DNA of 64,000 nucleotides, taken from contig JAKLMB010000001.1 of assembly GCA_022813625.1 (NCBI GenBank), positions 1,426,001-1,490,000 of the forward strand, read 5' to 3'. The notes under the pieces were generated by a model. It was not told where the DNA came from. It saw only the letters and a list, made by a program, of their open reading frames with translations, and ran no database searches. Each line of letters opens with the position of its first letter. The first letter of the stretch is position 1. Source of the stretch: Aaosphaeria pasadenensis. Lineage: Eukaryota; Ascomycota; Dothideomycetes; Pleosporales. Below, one piece after another: positions 55,653-64,000 of the stretch. A program made the position numbers and the translations under genes.

Positions 55653-56655
55653 TCTCATTTACGTGGCAAACAATCTTCTCTTCTACTTCGTTGTGCGATA
55701 TTTGTTCCATCTACACCCATTTAGTCAAGGACTTCTTGATTTCAATTTCTTTTATATCCTCTGCATTCAATTGGTTTCTGGCTAGGGCTTTGGCGCGAAT
55801 CACATCATTCATGCTTACAGTACTTCGTTTGTAATCTGATTTTGGAAAGCTACAATTTCTCCTCCCTTGTTATGCGCATGCGTGCTTTGTACTGCCTTGT
55901 AACTCCCACCCCTTCACTTAGCTTTTCCATTTTTCTACTTTCAACTTCATCCACACTCCCTAATAATTTTGTTTTCTTTTCACCCCGGTTGTCTAACTAG
56001 TTTTCTTTCTCGTTTGTGGTTTTATCTGAATCTTTATGCCAGACGTGGCAACATAACGTCAAAGGGAGGTTGAGTGAAGTGGCAAGGAACCGATCCTGAA
56101 GGATCATTCAGGTGGGGGATCAAAAATTTCTTGTTGAAGCTCTGAACGAAGAGGAGGAAGGATTGGAGGAGGGAAAGACGGCGGAAAAGGTACAATCCGA
56201 AAGACGGCACGCCAGAGCGCGGGCGAACCTTGTCTCACATATGGATGAAACCATATCGGCCTTCGTTGTCCACAAATGCTCGCTTGTACTCGTAGTATGT
56301 TTCTTTGTTCCCCGCCGGTATGAAGAGGGCGGGTGATGTTGTAGGGTTGCTTGGTTCATCATGACAGCAGCAAATGGAATGGGATAGATGGGATGTAAGG
56401 AATATGTCGATCGGATGGACGTGTCGGAGGAAATAATTATCTCTGTCTAAGTGTTATGATTGCACCTACTCGCGGTTGCTCATGTGACGTTCTTATATTC
56501 TCTCAAATTCCCAATGTTTGAACTGCATGATAGATGTATACCTAAGTACCAAGGTACCAATCCGAACGTGCCTTCTGAACGACCTATCTAATGTCATTCC
56601 CCCGTCGCCTCTTGGATAATATGTATGTGGCCAACGAACACTTCTCGGAGGCATC
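55653..56655. other. Intergenic between convergent genes
   Basis: About 1 kb, T-rich just after the RRM gene as expected of a 3' UTR. An open frame pair at 56112-56362 is not supported. Confidence 0.55.
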
Positions 56656-57601
56656 CTACACTCGTAGTCTCAAAACGTCACACCACATCCTCACAGCAGC
56701 CTCAGACTCGGCGAACTTTGACGCTTGCAGACCCTCCTTTTCCATCATAACCTCCTGCACTTCAGCCCTGCCGAAATCGACACCCTCCCTGAGAACCGTC
56801 CAAAGCCCGCGAATCGCCTCTTCCGCGCCTGTGAAATCCGATGACGCTCCATTAACACCATTCTCATCAGCTCCCGATACCGACGTGTAGCCCATATCCC
56901 TCAGTTCATCGTCCTGCGACGCATCCTCTTCCCCACCCGCCGCGACCGTCGATATGCACACAACGACGCCCGGCGACGCCGAAGACGCAGTAGCCGACGT
57001 CCTCACAGCCTCCAGCTCTCCCAGATGTATCGTGAATTGACCCACGGTGTACGTAACACCATTGCCCAGATTCAGAAGATGCCGTATGGCCCACAGCGGC
57101 TGGAGCTGGTTGCCTACGAAACTCGTATGCGTCTCGGTGTTGTGCGACGGAATCGATATCACCACGCCTGGATCCGTTCGCGGCGTGCCGCCTGGCTGTG
57201 ACGAACCTCCCGGCTGCGGCGTCGGCGCATTCGATTGCGGTTCCGTCTTCGCGCCGCCGAGGTTTGAGGGCGTAAAGGCGTGTATGAAGCAGTAGGTCCT
57301 GCTCGTGCTTTGCGGCGTGAGGTACAGTATGTGTTGGAGTTTGTGCTGCGGCGGCTGTGTGCTATTTGGCTCGGGCGTCGAGCGGAACATGCGGTGCGTG
57401 AGAGACCATGATCCTTGCCGTACGGCGTGCTCGAAGTGCCGTTCTATGCTGTTGAGGAGGGTGGTGAAGGTCGTGTGTGAGGCGTCGGGTGTGTTTGCGT
57501 GGGATGGGATGAAGTAGAGACTTGTTTGAAGTTAGTATGTGAATTGAATTGGCCTTTTCATGGGGAGCTGGAGAGCATTGGACATACCCGCTGTACTTCA
57601 T
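56656..57601 (-). CDS. MED20: Mediator subunit 20 (Srb2)
   Basis: Exons 57601-57588 (14 nt, MKYS plus two bases) and 57520-56656 give 292 residues. The N terminus MKYSGLYFIPS, then FEHAVRQGSWSLTHRMFRSTP and LYLTPQSTSRTYCFIHAF, are characteristic of fungal Med20, which adopts a TBP-like fold. A Pro/Gly/Ser-rich insert at about 105-135 is followed by ISIPSHNTETHTSFVGNQLQPLW and VGQFTIHLGELEAVR. The C terminus is acidic and helical. Med20 sits in the head module of Mediator with Med18 and contacts Pol II and TFIIB. A tiny first coding exon recurs in twinfilin and ITC1. Confidence 0.88.
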
Positions 57602-58249
57602 CTTTGCGGTCGTTCTCCACGATTTGTGTGTATGGGTATCAGTTCTACCTGCGTCGCGATGCGATGTGGGTGAAGTGGGAGTAAGAAGCTGGAACGAGAG
57701 TTTTACAGAGTGAAGCAAGGGTCATGAAAGCATATAGAAAGTAAACAATTGTATTGTCACCATTGTAATGTCATGGGTACCTAATGTATTCAGAAGGACA
57801 CCCTCAACAATACAATTGCTGACCGAAGGTTTGGGGTATTGTTGCTATTGTTGCGGGTAGATCGACCAAGGCTGCGCGCGGTTATCACGCGCATTAGGCG
57901 GGCTTATCGATAATGCAGGGCTCGGGGGATCTTAGAGTTCAGCTTCTTTCGTCCAGTGTTCCGTCGGAACTCCTTTCAGGCCACCTCAGACCGTTGCGCT
58001 TCAATTTGCATGGTAGTTTGACATCTCTCTTTACATCTTACTTGTGTATTTATAGTCATTCTTAGACAATATATATTTGCAGTCTCCTCTCACCACCATT
58101 CTCTCCATTTTGATACCCTGCTGCACTGGCAGCGTCGCGCGATCCAACGGCCCCGGACATTCACATTAATAACAACGTGTTACACTTTAGGGAGCTATTC
58201 ACTTCACGGTCAATGATATCAATCTGCTCGCCGGGGCGCTTCTAGAATT
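57602..58249. promoter_or_regulatory. Divergent promoter MED20 / GH47
   Basis: 648 bases between divergent start codons. TATATATTT lies near 58070-58078, about 175 bases before the mannosidase start. No other motif recognised. Confidence 0.5.
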
Positions 58250-60148
58250 ATGACCATCCTCATCCGCCGAATCATAGGACTCTGCAGCGCAGCAATCTTC
58301 CTTGTCGTTGTCTTTCGCCAGTTTTCTCCTGAGCTCCTGGAGCCCGATCACCGAAATCCATTGGCAAACGACAAGTCGTCCGCTAGATTAAAACATCCTG
58401 TGAAATGGAAAGAGATACCCATTCGTCATCCAGTGACGTCGATAGTTCCCTTGCCTACAGGCAAGCCCACGACGATTCCTCGGATACAGCACCGTTTCGG
58501 CGTGGAGACAGATCACAATAAGCAAAAGCGGTTAGAGAGGCAGCAAGCTGTCAAGGAAGCATTTGAGCATTCGTGGAAGGGATACAAGGAGCATGCCTGG
58601 CTACAGGACGAGATCGCGCCGGTCTCCGGGGGATTTAAGAATGGATTCGGCCAGCGCGCAGCGACGCTTGTCGACAACCTGGATACGTTGATTATAATGG
58701 GATTAGACGACGAGCTCAAAGAGGCACTTGCAGCGCTCAAGGAGATTGATTTCACCACGAGTATGGAAACTACGTTGAATGTTTTTGAAACTACGATCCG
58801 CTATCTTGGTGGGTTGCTGGGTGCCTACGATTTGAGCGAAACAAAACATTCGATACTATTGGAGAAGGCGACTGAGTTGGGTGATATGCTTTATGCCGCA
58901 TTCGATACCCCGAATCGCATGCCTATCACGAGGTGGAATTGGGTTAAGTAAGGTCACCAAACCCAGTAACTCGGCATTGCTAATATTCAACAGTGCTGCT
59001 GCGGGTGGCGCGCAGGAGGCATTATCCGGATCACTCAGTGCCGAATTAGGCTCGTTGACCCTCGAATTCACACGTCTCAGCCAACTGACTGGTGATGATA
59101 AGTACTTTGATGCAGTAGAACGCATCTCGGGTCACCTCTTGAAGCACCAAAACAAAACCAGGATCGCAGGCCTCTTCCCGATTCGTGTAAATCCGCTACA
59201 GGAAGTCTTCAACGACGACCGGTCTTTCACCTTTGGAGGCATGTCTGATTCTCTGTACGAATACCTGCCCAAGCAGTGGCTGCTACTTGGAGGATTAGTC
59301 CCCAAATACCGACAGATGTACGAGACTGCAATCGACGTAGCGAAGCAGCACTTGTTTTTCCGACCCATGAATCCGGAGAACCAGGATCTTCTCGTAGCCG
59401 GTAGCCTTAGCACGAGTCTGTCAGGCAACGTGAAACTGATACCCGAAGGCCAACACTTGGCCTGCTTCGCCGGTGGCATGGTAGGCATGGGCGCCCAAAT
59501 ATTCAACAGATCGGAAGACCTAAGAGTCGCGCGCCAACTTGTGAATGGCTGTATCTGGGCATACGATTCCATGCCGTCGGGAATCATGCCGGAGATCTAT
59601 CGACTCGTCCCGTGTCCCACCTACCAGTGCAGGTGGGATGAAGGAGTCTGGAAGAGTGCCGCGCAGTTTGATGCTGGAATGGGGAGGGACCAGACACCAG
59701 ATGAGATTATCAAGGATGACCGTCTTCCGCCAGCCTTTACGCAACTCATTGACCCCAGATTCCTCCTCCGTCCCGAGGCGATCGAGTCCGTGTTCATCTT
59801 GTACCGTATAACAGGAGACCACGAACTACTCGAGGCAGCTTGGCGCATGTTCGACGCCATCCGCACTGCGACCAAGACCGAGTTCGCTTACTCGTCCATT
59901 GCAGATGTCACCGCACCGAAGGGCCTGCCGACAAAGAAGCTCGATTCTTGCGAGAGTTTCTGGATGTCGGAAACTCTGAAGTACTTCTACCTAATATTTT
60001 CCGAGCCCAATGTCGTGAGCTTAGATGAATATGTCCTGTAAGACGTTCCTTTTACATTTCGGAACGATGATCATTGAGCTAACTTTGTAATAGTAATACG
60101 GAAGCACATCCGCTGCGCAGGCCGCAGGTCGAGAACAGCTGGTTTTAG
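58250..60148 (+). CDS. Class I alpha-1,2-mannosidase (GH47)
   Basis: Exons 58250-58947, 58994-60037 and 60094-60148 give 598 residues. A hydrophobic segment at about 8-24 with a short basic cytoplasmic tail makes it a type II membrane protein. GH47 landmarks follow in order: NGFGQRAATLVDNLDTLIIMG, TTLNVFETTIRYLGGLLGAY, FTFGGMSDSLYEYLPKQWLL, LRPEAIESVFILYRITGD, SFWMSETLKYFYL and the C-terminal NTEAHPLRRP that holds the calcium-binding threonine. It trims alpha-1,2-linked mannoses from N-glycans in the ER or Golgi; which one cannot be read from sequence. The calcium-site exon is only 55 nt, so a missed last intron would drop it. Confidence 0.92.
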
Positions 60149-60311
60149 ATGGTACTCTTATCAAAGAGGTGCAAAATTATAGAGGTCACTGCATATAATT
60201 CAGAGATCAGAGAGGGTACATATATTATGAAGTACCACGTACAAAGTGCGACTCTCGACCTGATGAGATACATAATGGCGTACTAAGGTTTTGAAGTATA
60301 TAGGTAGAAAA

Positions 60312-61252
60312 TCAAAGCCTTTTTTCCCGACGAAGACCTTCATACAGGGCCAAAGCCGCTAATGCTTTCGCATCACGCCCACCCTCTATCCACACATCCT
60401 CCAGAGGGACAAGCTTCAGCGTGATCTTCTCCCCTTCGTTCCGTAATCCCGTCAGCCTGCCACCAAGTGCTGCCAACTCCTTCCGTGGAAGTCTCTTCTG
60501 GCAGAGAAAGAGTGGCAGGAATTCATCACAGGCGCCCGGGCTTGGGTACATTGCATTCTTCAACTCCTCCTTCGCGTCTGGTAATGAACCACTTTGATTT
60601 GCGCCTTGCGCTTTCCAAAGGTTGTTGGAGGCTCTCGAAATAGCGAGTTCAGACATGTTGATCAATTCGTCTTCGTGCACTTCAAGGCCTGTCTCCTCTT
60701 TGATCTCCTCAGCAGCTTTGCCGGCAAGTTTCCCACCGTCAAGCATGCCGGCGGGAATCTCAGCAAGGGCAAGCGAACCAGCCGCAATGCGAGGCTGGAC
60801 GGTCAGAATAACCTTCTTGTCATTTTCGCTTCCCTCAGGGATATCGTTTGGTTGGAGTATGATCTACCTCGTTAGTTTCGCATTCAAAGACACTTGATCA
60901 AGTCATTCGCGGCGTGTTCACATACTAGCATACCCACGCTACCACCTCGCAGGAAGACAGCACCCGGCACCCATTCTCCGTTGTCTGTGGTGATCTTCGC
61001 CTGCAACTTGACGAAACCCAGTTGCTTCGGCCCAAACCAATCGGCGGCTTGCACATCGATCTGGCGGAGTCGATATGGGTCGCGGTGGAATGTGTGGTCA
61101 GGTCGTTCCTGCAATGCCAAGGTGTGCTGGAGTGTTGAAATCCAACCTTTGAAGGCGGGAAACTCTAGTAGTTGTTCTTGAGTGAGATTATCTGGGAGAG
61201 CTACTGTGCATGGAGGATTGGATCTGGGAAGCGTGAAAGTGGATGTCGACAT
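60312..61252 (-). CDS. Nudix hydrolase, ADP-sugar diphosphatase-like
   Basis: Exons 61252-60926 and 60863-60312 give 292 residues. The N-terminal half (KLQAKITTDNGEWVPGAVFLRGGSVGML, in parts) and the centre LILQP-like IILQPNDIPEG lead to a Nudix fold. The Nudix box at about 147-169 reads PAGMLDGGKLAGKAAEEIKEETGL: the metal-binding EExxEE part is intact, while the usual first Gly, first Glu and Arg are replaced. The PAGMLD form is seen in NUDT14/plant NUDX14 relatives that hydrolyse nucleotide sugars. Substrate is not provable from sequence. The intron removes an in-frame stop, and the join SVGML-IILQP fits the family. Confidence 0.85.
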
Positions 61253-61720
61253 TTTGGCGACAATGGTGAGTGGTTTGGAAGCGTGGTTGCGCCTGATGGT
61301 CTAGAAAAGCCGGGTCAATATACAGCTATTGAAGGGTGGTTTGTGAAGTCAGAGAGTGAGCTGTGATATTTGAAAAGAGTGTATCTATCCAAACTTTGTA
61401 GTGTTGTATGAGAACGTTGTGAATATAGAGGAGGCAGCACTGCTTACTATCGATCTCTGACGTCGACTGGACCCTGGCGATGAGGTACCTGAACTGGTAG
61501 GAGCTTGGATCATCCAAAATCCGTGCCCGTCCAAATGTAGATTAGTTCTTTAGATGCCCCTCCACATGGTTGGCTGGCTCTATCGTCGTTATGTCCGACG
61601 TTTACTTCAGCCCATTTCATCCCAATTTCAATCAGAGTTCCTACTTTTCTTCTCGTGACTTGTCAAACTAGACTTTCATATATAATAGCAAGCTTCTAGC
61701 TAAGTTTTTGTCTTTCAATC
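61253..61720. promoter_or_regulatory. Divergent promoter Nudix / RING gene
   Basis: 468 bases between divergent starts. TATATAA at 61679-61685 is only about 36 bases before the RING start, so its use as a TATA box is doubtful. Confidence 0.45.
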
Positions 61721-63167
61721 ATGGGAACTCTCACCGGCGATTGTCCCGAGCTGGACTTGCATTGCCCTCATAAGCTCGCCACATCTTGCCGGTTGACGTC
61801 AACATTGAATTGCTGTGCCTGTGCCGATGAGCGTCCTCACTCACGCACTTATAGAGTGTACATCGATGGCGTTGGTTTTGTTCAGCGAGGGACGAGGTGG
61901 CAAGGATATTGCTGGTTCTGTAAAGGTGCGTTTAATTCAATGCTTATCAATGGTGATATGTACTCCCCCATTAAATGAATGCAAATTCCAAGCCAAAAAT
62001 TTGACATGATTTATTTCAGAATTTTGGAATAACCGCCTCGCTGCTACTGATCCTCCACTTGAGGTATCACAAACCCGTATTCCCGAGGTACCGGATCAAG
62101 CAGACTTCCTAGAGCGATGGCTTGAGTTCCATCGAGGCTACCGGATCGTCCATCAACCAGATGGCACGGAAAACCGTATGTCGGTTCTAGGAGAGCCGTG
62201 GAAGGAGGTCAGCCCAGGGTTCTTGCCTCGAACTCTGGATGAGATGCGATCACGGAGAGCCAACGATGCCACAAGAGCTGCGAATCGATTCCGCCGCAGA
62301 CGACTATCGTCGGAAGATCCAGATGCAGTCGAAGAGCCACACCAGAGCCTGGATTCCGCACTGGACGATCTTTTAGAAGCAGCATCGGACGAAGAGGTCG
62401 AGTCTCCAGACACGCAAGCTGCAGAGCCAGACGTTGCAGAAGCCGAGTCGATCCGCCAACAACGCGCACGCGAACGGTTTACTCGCCTCTTCGGAACGCG
62501 CCAAGATGTGGAACAGGACGATTATGTGTCACCACTGACAACAATGTACCAACGTGCATATGCACGATACAACGAAGCGGAGAGGATTAGAGAATCTGGC
62601 GACACATCGGCCCCTCCACTCGATGGACTAGTCGAGGTTGAGCGAGGACGTATCGAGCAACATATCCTGTGGAGCGTGATGAACGACTCCGGTGGTGAGC
62701 TCGGCCGCTTCGCAGATTCCTATAGGGCTTCCTTTGCCACTGCGCCATCGGGAGATTCAATGACGGCGACATCTTTACCTACTACTCCAGGTCGACCGAC
62801 ATCCGAGCTTAGGGAGGCCGTCGCACGCATGAACAGTAATATCTCTCTGATCGAGAGCGCCACCGCCTCCGTCTCTTCAGTCATTGAAGCAATGCGTCAC
62901 GCCGACACGGATCGCAACCTCGATATGGATAAGCAGCACGACCGACCTCCGCCCCTGGAAGAGGAGGAAATGACGAAGAAGCTAGCATGCAGTATCTGCT
63001 ACTCGCAGTTGGCGAATACCGCACTGCTGCCCTGTGGACACATGATCATGTGCGAGTGGTGCGCGGAGATTCTGATTCCAGTCAAACACTCGCATGTTCC
63101 CACCCGGTCTACGAAATGCCCGAAATGCAGAAAACAGGTCAAGCAAAGGTTCAAGATACACATGTAG
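61721..63167 (+). CDS. C-terminal RING-finger protein, probable ubiquitin ligase
   Basis: Exons 61721-61925 and 62020-63167 give 450 residues. The N terminus has a cysteine/histidine cluster (CPHKLATSC, CCAC, GYCWFC) that looks like a second small zinc site, then EFWNN. A long acidic, Arg/Ser/Glu-rich disordered centre follows. The C terminus is a C3HC4 RING: Cys392, Cys395, Cys407, His409, Cys413, Cys416, Cys435, Cys438 (CSICYSQLANTALLPCGHMIMC in part). RINGs at the very end with CGH and MCxWC resemble those of MUL1/IAP-like E3 ligases. I do not recognise an orthologue by name; E3 activity is inferred. Confidence 0.85.
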
Positions 63168-63448
63168 AGATACTATTTTATGTTTTTTACTTTTAGCAAG
63201 CTTTGATAGGATGGTGAATTTTCTTTTTGAAAACAGAATAAAACGGATGGAATGCCTGTCTAACTATTTGAAACGACCTGCTGACTGCTTGAATATCGTA
63301 CTGATACAATATGACCATCTCACAGTGAGAATAGAAAGGATCAACACTAAATCAAACATGTACAGACATTAAATTTAAACGCAACCGAAATGTAGTGGTT
63401 ATGAAGCGCTGAATGCACTTTCAGAGATCCAACTAGGTACATGCTCAT

Positions 63449-64000
63449 TCAAGAAACAGCATCAAAGTACCCAGGACCCGCTTCAGCCTCTTCCTTGGTT
63501 TCAATCTTTCCATTGTTCTTCCTAGACGAGAGGTCTGGTTTCGGACTTGCCAGGCCTGAACTCATCTTTTTAATCGCTTCGAAGGTCGCCTGTAGTCGTG
63601 TTTGGCCCGTACCAATAGGACTCATCAGCCCTTTCCCCGACGGTGGCGGTGTCTCCAGTTTCGGTGTCGAGGCGCGGGAACTCTGGTTCATAGATGTGGT
63701 GCGTGACAATAATTTCGGTGAAGAACTCTGTATCGATATTGGTGACAACTTGGAGGCAGGTGGAGGAGGCGAACGCCCTGGCGTCAGGGTTGGATCTGCA
63801 AATTCAAGAAAGATGTGGCTTCCTCTTCGAGACTCGTAGGTATTGTGCCTGGACAAGTTGGAGGGGACGAGTCCATTGGTGTAACCTTGCCGTTATTGTT
63901 AGTATCATTGAACTTCCAGTGAGATGGTTGACTTGGAGATGAAGAAATATCATAGACACCATAACTACAAATACGTACCTTTTGATTGTCTGACTGACCC
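63449..64000 (-). CDS. 3' end of an unknown Ser/Pro-rich protein
   Basis: Partial: exons (>64000)-63979 and 63885-63449 give the last 152 residues. The 93-nt intron has GTACGT and a TACTAAC branch point 12 bases before the acceptor. The visible part is low in complexity (SPPPPASKLSP, SSRASTPKLETPPPSGKG) and ends GPGYFDAVS. Many SP and TP pairs suggest phosphorylation by proline-directed kinases. Nothing identifies a family; the start lies outside the window. Confidence 0.7.

Overview
The window is ordinary nuclear DNA of a filamentous ascomycete (Pezizomycotina). The evidence is dense protein genes with many short (49-93 nt) GT-AG introns carrying CTAAC-type branch points, and products typical of moulds: a WSC cell-wall sensor, a siderophore transporter, ECM14, a Sec7-PH Arf exchange factor and a two-module RRM protein. 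A Dothideomycete is my guess, but the class cannot be fixed from sequence alone. I see no rRNA, tRNA, transposon, CRISPR or biosynthetic gene cluster. I modelled 24 protein genes by joining exons so that reading frame, splice signals and known family motifs agree.

Layout. 1-9435: a nuclear dynamin-like GTPase (+) converges on a Sec7-PH Arf exchange factor (-). 11387-20714: ECM14 pseudo-carboxypeptidase, the SFC1 succinate/fumarate carrier, twinfilin (-), an ATG33-like mitophagy protein (-), and the divergently placed peroxisomal dienoyl-CoA reductase SPS19. 20715-25207 is a 4.5 kb gene-poor stretch with microsatellites and C-rich tracts. 25208-31211: a WSC sensor, ArfGAP GCS1 and an unrecognised secreted protein. 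31626-37502: mitochondrial GTPase MTG1, a siderophore MFS transporter with an iron-GATA motif upstream, and an SDR enzyme. 37708-50218: an ENT nucleoside transporter (-), IWR1 (+), SAGA subunit SGF73 (-), ISWI-complex subunit ITC1 (-), and glucosyltransferase ALG8 (-). 53169-64000: a four-RRM Nrd1-type protein, Mediator MED20 (-), a GH47 mannosidase, a Nudix hydrolase (-), a RING protein, and the 3' end of an unknown gene (-).

How they relate. Most are housekeeping genes with no operon-like logic. Loose themes are Arf control (exchange factor and GAP), Pol II and chromatin machinery (IWR1, SGF73, ITC1, MED20 within 18 kb), and N-glycan assembly and trimming (ALG8, GH47). SPS19 and ATG33 share one divergent promoter, and SFC1 serves the same kind of two-carbon metabolism that fatty acid breakdown feeds.

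Most notable signals: ITC1 needs a coding first exon that is only the start codon, two tiny exons and a GC-AG intron; two genes have terminal or early introns of 3n length without stops; an exact ATCTGATAA site precedes the siderophore transporter; the orphan secreted protein carries a 15-bp tandem repeat encoding a basic linker; and the ECM14 catalytic glutamate is a lysine. I found no clear evidence of a wholly new system.
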